64,000 nt of DNA from BP-464 sp963825415 (GCA_963825415.1 CAWGTD010000003.1:744001-808000); one strand, 5' to 3'; numbered from the stretch's first letter, positions 1 to 9,280 are shown. Notes: a model not told the origin generated them from the letters alone. Made by a program: numbers and translations.

Positions 1-117
1 GCCGTCGACGACATCCCCGGCGGGGTGCAGTTCAGGGTCACCCAGACCTTCGAGCTCGAGGGCGGCGAAAAGCCCGTGTGCGTGGCCGAGGCGCTCGCCC
101 GGGCCTACTCCGGCTAG
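1..117 (+). CDS. C-terminal fragment, possibly a MaoC-like acyl dehydratase
   Basis: Only the last 38 codons are in the window, ending in TAG. The tail contains the string EGGEKPVCVAEALARAY, which resembles the C-terminus of small MaoC/hot-dog-fold dehydratases, where a KPxCVAE segment near the end is common. This is recognition from memory of the family, not a domain hit. The gene is convergent with the SpoIID gene and the two stop codons abut. The catalytic part lies upstream of the window, so the function cannot be confirmed. Confidence 0.45.
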   Translation, partial: AVDDIPGGVQFRVTQTFELEGGEKPVCVAEALARAYSG

Positions 118-1590
118 TTAGAGCCGGACGACCGGGCCGGTCTCGCCGTTGAAGGCGATCCGGTAGGCGCCCGGGTGCAGGGCGGCGAAGCGGTAGCGGC
201 CGCGGCCGTCGACGCCGGTCGACGCGACCGTGTGCCAGCGGCCCGCCGCGCGGCGCTGGAGCTTGACGCGCGTGCCCTTGCGGGCGGGCATGACGCGGCC
301 CGACACGCCGCCGGCGATCCGGTAGGCCGCGGCGCGCGCGCCGCCGGTGCCGTCGGAACCGCTCGAGCCGCCGGGCGGCTGGACGCCGCCGGTCTGCTCG
401 TCGCTGGGCGGGGCCTCGGGCTCGGCCGGCGTCTCGGGTTCCTTGGGCGGCGGGGTGGAGCCGGAGCTGATGACCGAGAACGTCGCCCACGTGTCATAGA
501 GGCCGAAGCGCGCGCGCAGCGTCGGGCCCGTGACCCGGGTGCGCCCGCGCGAGCCCACGACGTCGGCGTAGACGACGCGCGGCGACTTGCCGCGCCGGAC
601 CACCGAGACGCCGCGGAACGTGCCCTTGACCAGCCCGCGCAGGCGCGAGGCGGCCTGACTCATCGTCATCCGGATCGGGCCCCAGCGATGGCGCGGCGAG
701 GTGTTGTCGTAGGGATCGCTCACGCTCTTCAGCCACGGCTTGGGCGTCGAGCCGACGAAGGAGTTCTCGACGTCCTCGGTGCGGCCGCCGGACGTCGAGA
801 AGAAGTACGTGACGACGGGCTTGCCCTGGTACGTCACCACCTCGTCGGCGGTCGCCGCCACGGCCGCCTCGGTGCTCGGGGTCTCGGCGATGATCCCGCG
901 GTAGACCTGCGAGCGCGTGTCGGCGAACTGGTCGTAGCCCGTGTTCGCGCCACCGGTCGTGATCGCGTACGTGCGTGCGGCGACCGCCTGGGCCTCCAGC
1001 GCGGCCGCCGGCCACGAGGACGGGCTCTCGGCGCCGACGACGCCGCGGACGTAGTTCTCCAGGCCCACCGCGTTCACGGACATCAGCGTCCCGACCGCGG
1101 TAGCCCGGAACTCCAGCGCGCCGCGATAGCGCCCGCTGGTGACGCCGTTCTGGGCGCGGCCGCGCAACCTCAGCGGCCCGTCGCCGGTCACCCGCAACGG
1201 GGACGAGAAGGTCTGCAGCGTCCGGCCGCTCGGGGAGCGCAGCGCGACGCCACCCAGCCCCGACGGCGCCACCGAATACGTGGTCTCGGGGTTGAGGTTC
1301 CGCTCTCCCGCGTGGTTGGCGCCGTTGAACGAGGCGCTGCGCCCGGTCTGCATCAGCACTCGGACCACCTCGCCCGCGGGCGCTTGGCCCAGCGACGTAC
1401 CCGTGTAGTAGTGGGCGAGGATGAAACGGTGGTCCTTGCCGTGCAGCGAGTAGCCGTAGGCCCCGTACTGGCTCATTCCCACGCCGTGGCCGAAACCCGC
1501 TCCGCGCACGATGAAGCGCGAGGCGGCATGGGCGGGCGCGGCGACAAAAGCCGCGCCGATGACTGCAATCAGGGCGATGGTACGTTGCAT
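118..1590 (-). CDS. Secreted SpoIID/LytB-domain protein
   Basis: A 490-residue exported protein. The chosen ATG gives a clean signal peptide (residues 1-22, ending PAHA). It is followed by the conserved GFGHGVGMSQYGA segment at about 32-44 and the SpoIID core around 170-300 (ENYVRGVVGAE, then AAALEAQAVAARTYA). A Pro/Glu-rich linker near 390-440 leads to a C-terminal beta-rich domain that looks like a carboxypeptidase-regulatory or Ig-like fold. In sporulating Firmicutes SpoIID is a lytic transglycosylase. In non-sporulating actinobacteria related proteins are presumed to act on cell wall, and that is the inference here. It is divergent from the TPP enzyme gene with 28 bp between start codons. 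Confidence 0.85.
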   Translation of the reverse strand: MQRTIALIAVIGAAFVAAPAHAASRFIVRGAGFGHGVGMSQYGAYGYSLHGKDHRFILAHYYTGTSLGQAPAGEVVRVLMQTGRSASFNGANHAGERNLNPETTYSVAPSGLGGVALRSPSGRTLQTFSSPLRVTGDGPLRLRGRAQNGVTSGRYRGALEFRATAVGTLMSVNAVGLENYVRGVVGAESPSSWPAAALEAQAVAARTYAITTGGANTGYDQFADTRSQVYRGIIAETPSTEAAVAATADEVVTYQGKPVVTYFFSTSGGRTEDVENSFVGSTPKPWLKSVSDPYDNTSPRHRWGPIRMTMSQAASRLRGLVKGTFRGVSVVRRGKSPRVVYADVVGSRGRTRVTGPTLRARFGLYDTWATFSVISSGSTPPPKEPETPAEPEAPPSDEQTGGVQPPGGSSGSDGTGGARAAAYRIAGGVSGRVMPARKGTRVKLQRRAAGRWHTVASTGVDGRGRYRFAALHPGAYRIAFNGETGPVVRL

Positions 1591-1618
1591 AGAGCTTGCC
1601 GAAGGGGAAACACGCCTC

Positions 1619-3266
1619 GTGAGCGATCGACGCGCTTCTGATGTCTTTGTCGAATGCCTCGAGGCCGAGGGCGTCAAGTACGTCTTCGGCATTCCGGGGG
1701 AGGAGACCTTAGACCTCAACGAATCGCTGGCCGCCTCGTCGGTTGCCTTCGTAGGGGTTCGACACGAACAGGGCGGCGCCTACATGGCCGACATGTACGG
1801 CCGTCTGACCGGGCGCGCCGGCGTCTGCCTCGGCACCCTCGGCCCGGGCGCGACGAACCTCATCACCGCGGTGGCCGACGCGTTCCTCGACCGCGCGCCG
1901 CTGGTCGCGCTGACCGGCCAGGCGGACCTCGAGCGCATGCACAAGGAGTCCCACCAGTACATCGACATCGTCGAGATGATGCGGCCGATCACCAAGTGGA
2001 ACGCGCGCGTCGGCTCGCCGCAGATCATTCCCGAGGTCGTCCGCAAGGCGTTCAAGGTGGCCGAGAGCGAGAAGCCGGGCGCCACCCACCTCGAGCTGCC
2101 CGAGGACGTCATGGGCGAGCCGCTCGACGCGGCGCCGCTGCCGCGCCGCCGGCCGGTGATGCCCGAGCCCGGCGCGCGCGAGCTGCTCGAGGCAGCCGAC
2201 CTCATCCGCCACGCCATCAACCCGGTCGCGCTCGTCGGCAACGGGGTCACCCGCGCGGGAGCGGGCCCGGCGCTGCGCGAGTTCGCCCGCGCGACCGGCA
2301 TCGCGGTGGCCGAGACGTTCATGGGCAAGGGCGCGATCGACTACACCGACCCGCGCGCGCTGGGGACCGTCGGCCTGCAGTCGCGCGACTACGCGATGGC
2401 GGGCTTCGAGGACGCCGACGTGGTGATCGCGATCGGCTACGACCTGGTCGAGCACGCGCCCGAGCACTGGAACCCCAAGCGCGACAAGAAGATCGTCATG
2501 GTCGACTCACAGCCCGCGGAGATCGACGAGCACTTCCTGCCCGAGGTCGAGCTGATCGGCGACATCTACCACGTGCTCAGCCGGCTGGGCGAGGAGTGCC
2601 GCGACGTGCCGTTCCACTCACGCCGGGTCTTCACGGCTGCGCGACGTCGTCCTGGGCCGCCTCGAGGCCGCTCGCACCGACGACCACTTCCCGATGCAGC
2701 CGCCGCGCGTGCTGTGGGAGATCCGCGACGCGCTGGGCCCGCACGACATGCTCGTCTCCGACGTGGGCCTGCACAAGCTGTGGATCGGGCGCATGTTCCC
2801 CGCGCACGAGCCCCACACGGTCCTGATCGCCAACGGGCTGGCGGGCATGGGATTCGCCCTGCCGTGCGCGATCGCCGCCAAGCTCGTCCACCCTGACCGC
2901 CGGGTCGTGACGGTCAACGGCGACGGCGGCTTCCTCATGAACTGCCAGGAGCTCGAGACGGCGATGCGGCTGCGCACCCCGATCGTCAACATCGTCTGGG
3001 AGAACGGGCAGTTCGGATCGATCGTCTGGAAGCAGGACAAGAAGTTCGGCCGCCACTTCGGGACCGACTTCACCAACCCCGACTTCGTCAAGCTCGCAGA
3101 GTCGTTCGGCATGCCGGCGTGGCGCTGCGGGGCGACCGAGGACTTCGGCCGCCACCTGCGCCACGCGCTGACGCTCGACGTGCCCTCGCTCATCGTCCTG
3201 CCAATCGACTACTCGATCGACGTCGCCATCAGCGAAGAGCTGGGAACGGAGACCGTGACCACATGA
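1619..3266 (+). CDS. ThDP-dependent decarboxylase, likely 2-oxoglutarate decarboxylase (frameshifted)
   Basis: The GTG start at 1619 has an AAGGGGA ribosome binding site. The product belongs to the acetolactate synthase-like ThDP family: the catalytic Glu is in RHEQGGAYMADMYGR (about residue 50), GTLGPGATN follows, and the ThDP/Mg motif is VNGDGGFLMN in the C-terminal half. The frame breaks near 2626-2632. Removing one base restores a continuous 548-residue protein of normal length. The N-terminal third closely resembles, as I recall it, the cyanobacterial enzyme annotated as acetolactate synthase but shown to be 2-oxoglutarate decarboxylase. The stop overlaps the start of the aldehyde dehydrogenase (ATGA), which fits that role. 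A true acetolactate or glyoxylate-type enzyme remains possible. Confidence 0.72.
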
Positions 3267-4729
3267 GCACAACCGCCTCGGATGCCGCCGTAGTCGACGC
3301 CGTCAAGCCGCAGCTCTACATCGGCGGGGAGTGGCGCGACGGCTCGGAGGGCGGCACGCTGCCCGTCGAGGACCCGTCGACCGGCGAGACGCTCGTCGAG
3401 ATCGCGGATGCAACAGTCGACGACGCCAAGGCAGCGCTGGCCGCGGCCGCCGACAAACAGGCCGAGTGGGCGCAGGCCCCTCCGCGCGACCGCTCGGAGA
3501 TCCTCCGCCGCGCCTACGAGCTCATCAACGAGCGCGTCGACGACCTGGCCCTGCTCATGACGCTGGAGATGGGCAAGGCGATCGCCGAGTCCAAGGCCGA
3601 GGTCGCCTACGCCGCGGACTTCCTCAACTGGTTCTCCGGCGAGGCGCTGCGGATCGACGGCCGCTACTCGGTCGCCGACAAGGGCACGGGCCGCGTGCTG
3701 GTGATGAAGCAGCCCGTCGGGCCCTGCCTCTTCATCACGCCGTGGAACTTCCCGATGGCGATGGGGACGCGCAAGATCGGCCCCGCCATCGCGGCGGGCT
3801 GCACGATGGTGGTCAAGCCGGCCAAGCAGACGCCGCTGTCGATGCTCGCCCTGGCGCAGATCCTCGAGGAGTGCGGGCTGCCCGGAGGCGTGCTGAACGT
3901 CATCACCGCGAAGTCCTCGGGCTCGGTGATGGAGCCGCTGATCAAGGACCCCCGCGCGCGCAAGCTGTCGTTCACGGGGTCGACCGAGGTCGGGCGAACG
4001 CTGATGGAGCAGGCTGCCGAGCAGGTCCTGCGCGTCTCGATGGAGCTGGGCGGCAACGCGCCGTTCCTCGTCTTCGAGGACGCCGATCTCGACGCTGCCG
4101 TCGAGGGCGCGATGATCGCCAAGATGCGCAACATCGGGGAGGCGTGCACGGCCGCCAACCGGTTCCACGTCCACGAGTCGGTCGCCGAGGAGTTCGCCGA
4201 CAAGCTGGCCGCGAAGATGCGCGAGCTGAAGGTCGGCCGCGGCACCGATCCCGACGTCGACGTCGGCCCGCTGATCGACGACGACCAGCGCGGCAAGGTC
4301 GAAGAGCTCGTCGTCGACGCGGCCGACAAGGGCGCGAAGGTGGTCGTCGGGGGCTCGCGCATCGACGGCGCCGGTTACTTCTTCGAGCCGACCGTGCTCA
4401 CCGGCGTGACGCCGGACGCGCGACTCCTCGAGGAGGAGATCTTCGGCCCGGTGGCGCCGATCGCCACCTTCTCCTCCGATGACGAGGCGCTGGAGGCGGC
4501 AAACCGCACGATCTACGGCCTGGTCGCCTACGTCTACACGCGTGACCTCGACCGCGCCTTCCGCGTGATCGAGGGCCTCGAGACCGGCATGGTCGGGCTC
4601 AACCAGGGCCTGGTCTCCAACGCGTCGGCGCCCTTCGGCGGGGTCAAGCAGTCGGGCTTCGGCCGCGAGGGCGGCCGTGAGGGCATCGCGGAGTACCTGG
4701 AGACCAAGTACGTCGCGATGAAGCTCTGA
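3263..4729 (+). CDS. gabD: Succinate-semialdehyde dehydrogenase-like aldehyde dehydrogenase
   Basis: A 488-residue NAD(P)-dependent aldehyde dehydrogenase. Seen: TPWNFPMAM for the cofactor region, FTGSTEVGR, the ELGGNAPF motif with its general-base Glu, the catalytic Cys in GEACTAANR, EEEIFGPVAP, and the C-terminal GGVKQSGFGREGG typical of the succinate-semialdehyde/GabD branch. The ATG at 3263 overlaps the upstream stop as ATGA, so translation is coupled to the ThDP decarboxylase. Together they could turn 2-oxoglutarate into succinate, bypassing 2-oxoglutarate dehydrogenase. Substrate assignment is by subfamily resemblance and context; another semialdehyde is possible. Confidence 0.85.
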   Translation: MSTTASDAAVVDAVKPQLYIGGEWRDGSEGGTLPVEDPSTGETLVEIADATVDDAKAALAAAADKQAEWAQAPPRDRSEILRRAYELINERVDDLALLMTLEMGKAIAESKAEVAYAADFLNWFSGEALRIDGRYSVADKGTGRVLVMKQPVGPCLFITPWNFPMAMGTRKIGPAIAAGCTMVVKPAKQTPLSMLALAQILEECGLPGGVLNVITAKSSGSVMEPLIKDPRARKLSFTGSTEVGRTLMEQAAEQVLRVSMELGGNAPFLVFEDADLDAAVEGAMIAKMRNIGEACTAANRFHVHESVAEEFADKLAAKMRELKVGRGTDPDVDVGPLIDDDQRGKVEELVVDAADKGAKVVVGGSRIDGAGYFFEPTVLTGVTPDARLLEEEIFGPVAPIATFSSDDEALEAANRTIYGLVAYVYTRDLDRAFRVIEGLETGMVGLNQGLVSNASAPFGGVKQSGFGREGGREGIAEYLETKYVAMKL

Positions 4730-4768
4730 GAGCCGCTTGAAACGGCGGGCTGCGGCTGCCCGGGCCGC

Positions 4769-4774
4769 TACGCT
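4769..4774 (+). promoter_or_regulatory. Candidate -10 hexamer for the GH2 gene
   Basis: TACGCT lies 11 nt before the ATG at 4786, with no Shine-Dalgarno sequence between. This matches the leaderless or near-leaderless arrangement seen at many genes in this window. Confidence 0.4.
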
Positions 4775-4785
4775 GGCCACGCTCG

Positions 4786-6654
4786 ATGTCCTCGCAGCAT
4801 CGCTTCATCCGCGCGCTCGTGCTCCTGGTCGGCGCGGCGCTCCTCGGCGTCGCCCTGCTCGGCGTCGGTGGGGCGTCACCGGCCCCGACTCCGCCATGGC
4901 GGATCACGCTCGACGACGGCTGGGTGGTTCGCGACGACCCCAGCGGGCGCGGGCGCCTGCACGGCTTCGCACGGGGGCAGTTCGCCGGCCTGAAGGTCGC
5001 CGTGCCGTACTCCCCCAACGCCGGCCACGTCACCGGGCCGGCCGGGCTGGCCAGCTTCGACGGCACGGTCTCCTGGTTCCGCACGCGCTTCACGGTGCCC
5101 GAGGACGGTCGCTACGCCCTGAACTTCCAGTCGATCAACCACCGCGGGCACGTCTGGGTCGACGGGCGGTCGCTGGGCGGCCACGTCGGCGTGTACGAGC
5201 CGTTCGAGAAGCGCTTCACGACGACCGCCGGGGAGCACAGCCTCGTCGTGCGCTCCGACTACCGCGATCCGGCCAAGTTGAAGGCCGAGGCGTGGCACCG
5301 CACGTGGTTCAACTTCGGCGGCATCAGCCGGCCCATCACGTTGCGCAAGCTTGCCGACGTCGACCTGGTCGCACCCGCGCTCACGACGCGGCTGAACCCC
5401 GACGGGACCGCGCAGGTCGCGGTCGACGTGCATGTGCGCAACTTCTCCACCGAGGCGCGCGACGTACCGCTGCACGGCACGCTGGTCCACGACGACCAGA
5501 GCATCGACCTGACCTTCCCGACGATCAAGGTCGGACCTCGCGCGCTTGGGTTCTTCCGCACCAGCGTGAAGGTCGAGAACCCGGCGCTGTGGAGCCCGGA
5601 CGCTCCCAACCTCTACGACCTGCGGCTCGAGGTCGACGGGCAGACCAGCTGGTCGGGTCGCACCGGCCTGCGCGATCTGCGCCGGCGTGGCAACCAGATC
5701 CTTCTCAACGGCCGGCGCGTGCTGCTCCGCGGCGCCTCGCTCAACGAGGACGCGCCCGGCCGCGGCGACGCGCTGACGCCCAGCGACATGGACGCGATGG
5801 TCGCCGAGCTCAAGGCGATCAACGCCAACGCGACCCGCGCCCAGCATGGGCTGGCTCCCGCGCTCCTCGATCGCCTCGACGCGGCGGGAATCATGGTCTG
5901 GCAGGGCGTCGGACCGGTGGACGCGCCCGGAGCCTGGACGTCCGACACGCCGCGCCGTGCCGCGGCCGCCCGCGAGCGCGTGCGCCGCAGCGTGCGCCAG
6001 CTGCGCCTGCACCCGTCGATCATCGCCTGGAGCCTCGCCAACGAGATCGCGGGCACGGGCCACTCGCCCAGCCAGCGGCGCTACATCGACGACATGGCGC
6101 GCGAACTGCACCGGCGCGACCCGGGCCGCCTGGTGTCGGTCGACATCTGGGGGTCGCACCCGCCCAGCGACATCACCGGCGCGCTGCTGTACCGCAACCT
6201 CGACGCCGTCGGCCTGACCAACTACGTCGGCTGGTATGAGGCCACGCGCGAGCCGCGCAGCACGGTGGCGCACCTGGTCCGCACGGCCGTCGGCAAGTTC
6301 GAGCGGACCTTCTCCAGCAAGGTGGTCGTCGTCACCGAGTTCGGCGCCGAGGCATCGGCGGCCAACCCGCGGCTGGCGCCGGGCGGCTTCGGCTTCCAGA
6401 CGCGCCTGCTGGCCACCCACCTGCGCGCCTACAAGGCCGACACCCGCATCTCGGGCATGCTCATCTGGGTGCTGCGCGACTTCGCCGTGGCGCCGTCGTT
6501 CGCCGGCGGCTCGATCCACCGCCTCGTGCCCGAGATCAAGATCGTCAAGGGCGTAAACCAGAAGGGCCTCTACGACTACCTCGGCCGGCCCAAGCCCGCC
6601 GTGCACATGGTCGGCCAGGCCTTCGCGCGCCTGCCGACCTACCCCGACGGCTAG
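4786..6654 (+). CDS. Exported glycoside hydrolase family 2 protein
   Basis: A 622-residue protein with an N-terminal hydrophobic segment (about residues 9-30, LVLLVGAALLGVALLGVGG) that is a signal peptide or anchor. A jelly-roll sugar-binding domain follows (WFRTRFTVPEDG, INHRGHVWVDG), then an Ig-like domain and a TIM barrel. The acid/base is Glu420 in IIAWSLANEIAG and the nucleophile is likely Glu518 in VVVVTEFGAEA; both are at the positions expected for GH2 (beta-galactosidase, beta-glucuronidase, beta-mannosidase). The sugar specificity cannot be read from the sequence. Its end overlaps the convergent fumC end by 4 bp. Confidence 0.82.
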   Translation: MSSQHRFIRALVLLVGAALLGVALLGVGGASPAPTPPWRITLDDGWVVRDDPSGRGRLHGFARGQFAGLKVAVPYSPNAGHVTGPAGLASFDGTVSWFRTRFTVPEDGRYALNFQSINHRGHVWVDGRSLGGHVGVYEPFEKRFTTTAGEHSLVVRSDYRDPAKLKAEAWHRTWFNFGGISRPITLRKLADVDLVAPALTTRLNPDGTAQVAVDVHVRNFSTEARDVPLHGTLVHDDQSIDLTFPTIKVGPRALGFFRTSVKVENPALWSPDAPNLYDLRLEVDGQTSWSGRTGLRDLRRRGNQILLNGRRVLLRGASLNEDAPGRGDALTPSDMDAMVAELKAINANATRAQHGLAPALLDRLDAAGIMVWQGVGPVDAPGAWTSDTPRRAAAARERVRRSVRQLRLHPSIIAWSLANEIAGTGHSPSQRRYIDDMARELHRRDPGRLVSVDIWGSHPPSDITGALLYRNLDAVGLTNYVGWYEATREPRSTVAHLVRTAVGKFERTFSSKVVVVTEFGAEASAANPRLAPGGFGFQTRLLATHLRAYKADTRISGMLIWVLRDFAVAPSFAGGSIHRLVPEIKIVKGVNQKGLYDYLGRPKPAVHMVGQAFARLPTYPDG

Positions 6655-7982
6655 ACGAGCCCGCCCGCGGCCATCCGCCGCAGGTCCATCGCCTTTTCGT
6701 ACGTGGCCTCGTCGACGCCGTGCTCGAGCGCGACCTCGCGCAGCGGGCGGCCCGACTGCGCCGCCTCCTTGACGATCGCGGTGCCCTTGTCGTAGCCGAT
6801 GTAGCGGTTCAGCGCGGTCGCCGAGGCCAGCGTGCCCTCGGCGCTGCGCCGGGTGCCTTCCTCGTTGGCGCGGATCCCCTCGACGCACCTCGTCCTGAAC
6901 GCGTCGCTGCCCGCGCTCAGCAGGCGGATGGAGTCGAGCAGGTTGCGCGCGATCAGCGGGACGCGGACGTTGAGCTCGAAGTTGCCCTGCGTGCCGGCGA
7001 CGGTGATCGCGGTGTCGTTGCCGATGACCTGGGCGCCGATCTGGATCATCACCTCGCAGGCCACCGGGTTGACCTTCCCGGGCATGATCGAGGAGCCCTT
7101 CTGGAGCTCGGGCAGGAAGATCTCGCCGATCCCCGCGCGCGGGCCCGAGCCCATCAGCGCCAGGTCGTTGGCGATCTTGGTGAGCGAGACGGCCACCACC
7201 TTCAGCGCTCCGGACAGCTCGACCAGCGCGTCGCGGTTGGCGACCGACTCGAAGGCGTCCTCGGGGGCGGAGATCTCCAGGTCGCTGTCGGCGCTGAGCA
7301 GCGCGCGCACGCGCTCGGCGAACTCGGGGTGCGTGTTCAGGCCCGTGCCGGTGGCGGTGCCGCCGAGCGGGATCTGGGCGACCTGGGGCAGCGCGTTGCG
7401 CACGCGGCGCGCCCCGAGGCGGATCTGCGCGGCGTAGCCGCCGAACTCCTGGCCGAGCGTCACCGGCACCGCGTCCATCAGGTGCGTGCGGCCCGACTTG
7501 ACGACGTCGGCGAACTCCTGCGCCTTGGCCGCCAGGGCCGCCTCGAGCTGCTCGAGCGCCGGCAGCAGCGCGTTGGTCGCCTCGTCGAGCGCGGCGAGAT
7601 GCACGGCGCTGGGGAAGACGTCGTTCGACGACTGGCCGAAGTTGACGTGGTCGTTGGGGTGCACGCCCTCGCCGGCGAGGTTGGCGATCACCTCGTTGGC
7701 GTTCGTGTGCGTCGACGTACCCGAACCGGTCTGGAAGACGTCGATCGGGAACTGGTCGTCGTGGCGGCCCTCGGCGACCTCGCCGGCGGCCTGCGCGATG
7801 CGCTCGGCCACGTCGCCGTCGAGCAGCTCGAGCTCGGCGTTGACCTTGGCGGCCGCCCCCTTGATCCGGCCGAGCCAGTGGATGACCGACGCCGGTACCC
7901 GCTGGCCGGAGATCGGGAAGTTCTCGGTCGCCTTGGTGGTTTCGGCCCCCCAAAGCTGCCCACTCTGCTCGGTCGCGCTCAT
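6651..7982 (-). CDS. fumC: Class II fumarate hydratase
   Basis: A 443-residue fumarase C, which interconverts fumarate and L-malate in the TCA cycle. The superfamily signature GSSIMPGKVNP sits at 296-306, with the SGRTHLMDA loop at 163-171 and the TGSGTSTHTN and GQSSNDVFPS segments of the tetrameric active site. Length and motifs are normal, and class II enzymes need no iron-sulfur cluster. It lies downstream of a lipoprotein and a hydrolase-fold gene, but a TAGGCT hexamer 7 nt before its ATG suggests its own leaderless transcript. Confidence 0.95.
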   Translation of the reverse strand: MSATEQSGQLWGAETTKATENFPISGQRVPASVIHWLGRIKGAAAKVNAELELLDGDVAERIAQAAGEVAEGRHDDQFPIDVFQTGSGTSTHTNANEVIANLAGEGVHPNDHVNFGQSSNDVFPSAVHLAALDEATNALLPALEQLEAALAAKAQEFADVVKSGRTHLMDAVPVTLGQEFGGYAAQIRLGARRVRNALPQVAQIPLGGTATGTGLNTHPEFAERVRALLSADSDLEISAPEDAFESVANRDALVELSGALKVVAVSLTKIANDLALMGSGPRAGIGEIFLPELQKGSSIMPGKVNPVACEVMIQIGAQVIGNDTAITVAGTQGNFELNVRVPLIARNLLDSIRLLSAGSDAFRTRCVEGIRANEEGTRRSAEGTLASATALNRYIGYDKGTAIVKEAAQSGRPLREVALEHGVDEATYEKAMDLRRMAAGGLV

Positions 7983-7989
7983 GGCCCTC

Positions 7990-7995
7990 AGCCTA
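7990..7995 (-). promoter_or_regulatory. Candidate leaderless -10 hexamer for fumC
   Basis: On the minus strand TAGGCT is followed by 7 nt and the fumC ATG. There is no Shine-Dalgarno sequence in the gap. The hexamer lies in the 18 bp between the upstream hydrolase stop and fumC. Confidence 0.5.
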
Positions 7996-8000
7996 CGTGG

Positions 8001-8837
8001 TCAGCTGAAGGCTGCGACCTCGCGAGCGATCCCCACGGGGTCGTCGTAGGCGATCAGGAAGCCCGTGTCCGGCAGCACCCGCAGCTCTCCCGCGGGCAGC
8101 AGCTCCAGCGCCTCCTCGGCGGCCTCCAGGGGGTGGTAGCGGTCCTGGTCGGCCCACAGCAGCAGCACGGGCAGCTCGAGGCCGGCGTAGGCGTCGAGGA
8201 GCTCCTTGCGGGCGCCGCCGGGCCAGCGGCGGGCGAAGCGCGACCACGAGCGCGCGAGGTTCGCGTTGCCGCCGACGTCGGCAAAGGCGTGGCGCACGAG
8301 ATCGCTTGCCGCGGGATCGCCGCGCGCCGACAGGTGCACGCCGGCGTCGGGGCGCATCGCGACGTGGGCACCGTGGGAGAGCAGGCGGTCGAGGCCGGGC
8401 ACGGCGGCGAAGCGGGCGGCGGCGCGGCCCGCCGCGCTGGCAACCGGCCGCGCCGAGGGGCGGTGCAGGCGGTTGGGCATCAGGACGAGGCTCTCGGCGG
8501 CCAGCCGGTCGGTCGTGAGCGCGTGCAGCAGGATCTCCGCGCCCATCCCGTGGCCGCCGACGATCGGGTGCGTTCCGCAGACCTCCTGACAGAACGCGGC
8601 CATCACGTCGGCGTACCACTCCAGCGTGTACGGATGGCGCGGCCGGTCCTCGGAGTCGCCGTGCAGCGGCAGGTCGGGAAGCACGACCCTGAAGCGATCG
8701 TCGAGATGCTCGACCACGGGCTCGAGTTCCTTGTGGTTCAGGCCGCAGGAGTGCAGCAGCGCGACCGCCTGGCCGGTGCCCGACTCGCGATAGGCCACGC
8801 GGGCGCCGTCGGGCGCGTGCCACAGGCGCAGCCTCAT
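8001..8837 (-). CDS. Alpha/beta-hydrolase-fold protein lacking the catalytic Ser and His
   Basis: A 278-residue alpha/beta-hydrolase-fold protein. The fold landmarks are clear: ALLHSCGLN for the oxyanion strand, LPDLPLHGDS, the nucleophile-elbow strand, and LLLWADQDRYHP carrying the usual acid Asp. At the elbow the sequence reads GGHGMGAE, so the expected nucleophile Ser is Gly97. The C-terminal His motif reads LPDTGFLIAYDDP, with no His where related enzymes have GHF. Two of the three triad residues are therefore missing and the protein is probably non-hydrolytic. It overlaps the upstream lipoprotein stop by 4 bp, so translation is probably coupled. Confidence 0.75.
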   Translation of the reverse strand: MRLRLWHAPDGARVAYRESGTGQAVALLHSCGLNHKELEPVVEHLDDRFRVVLPDLPLHGDSEDRPRHPYTLEWYADVMAAFCQEVCGTHPIVGGHGMGAEILLHALTTDRLAAESLVLMPNRLHRPSARPVASAAGRAAARFAAVPGLDRLLSHGAHVAMRPDAGVHLSARGDPAASDLVRHAFADVGGNANLARSWSRFARRWPGGARKELLDAYAGLELPVLLLWADQDRYHPLEAAEEALELLPAGELRVLPDTGFLIAYDDPVGIAREVAAFS

Positions 8838-9274
8838 CCGCCCGCCCGCCCGGAGGCGATCCCACGCCGCGTCGTCGCCAGCAGCGCGGGGCCGGAATAC
8901 GTGACGGTGCCTTCCAGGCGCCGCACCAGCTCCAGGTGGATGCCGTTGGTCCGCGCGGCGCCACGGCGCACGGCGCCGATGAGGTAGCCGAGCTCGAGCG
9001 CGGCGCGCTGGTCGGCGCGCTCAGCCAGCCGGTCGGCCGCCGGCGTCAGCGTGAGGCCAAGGAGCTGGAGCTCGCCGTCGTCGAAGGCGCGCTGCACGCA
9101 GTCCGACAGTTGCGTGCCGTCGCGCAGACGCACCGGCGCGGGCGCCTTCGCCAGCGCGCGCAGCACCGCGTCCGGGCCCTCGCTGCACGAAGCCGGCAGC
9201 GGCGGAGGATCGCCTCCTCCACACGCGGCGAGCATCGCCGCGAGCGCCGCCGCCGCTACGACCGCCACGCGCAC
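8834..9274 (-). CDS. Putative lipoprotein
   Basis: A 146-residue protein starting at GTG with a typical lipoprotein signal: a hydrophobic Ala/Val stretch ending in the lipobox LAAC at residues 15-18, then a Gly/Pro-rich spacer. I recognise no domain in the mature part, which is mostly helical and has one further pair of Cys residues that could form a disulfide (CSEGP, then SDCVQ). It probably sits on the outer face of the membrane. Its stop overlaps the start of the inactive hydrolase-fold gene, suggesting the two act together. Confidence 0.65.
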   Translation of the reverse strand: MRVAVVAAAALAAMLAACGGGDPPPLPASCSEGPDAVLRALAKAPAPVRLRDGTQLSDCVQRAFDDGELQLLGLTLTPAADRLAERADQRAALELGYLIGAVRRGAARTNGIHLELVRRLEGTVTYSGPALLATTRRGIASGRAGG

Positions 9275-9280
9275 GCGCTG

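Noticed and set aside
2626..2632. Programmed +1 frameshift in the ThDP enzyme
   Set aside because: No slippery sequence or stimulatory structure is evident and many unrelated genes here have the same kind of single-base defect, so sequence error is more likely.
4876..7953. A 1025-codon minus-strand frame across GH2 and fumC
   Set aside because: Its parts are frame shadows of the GH2 and fumC genes; no family motif is present.
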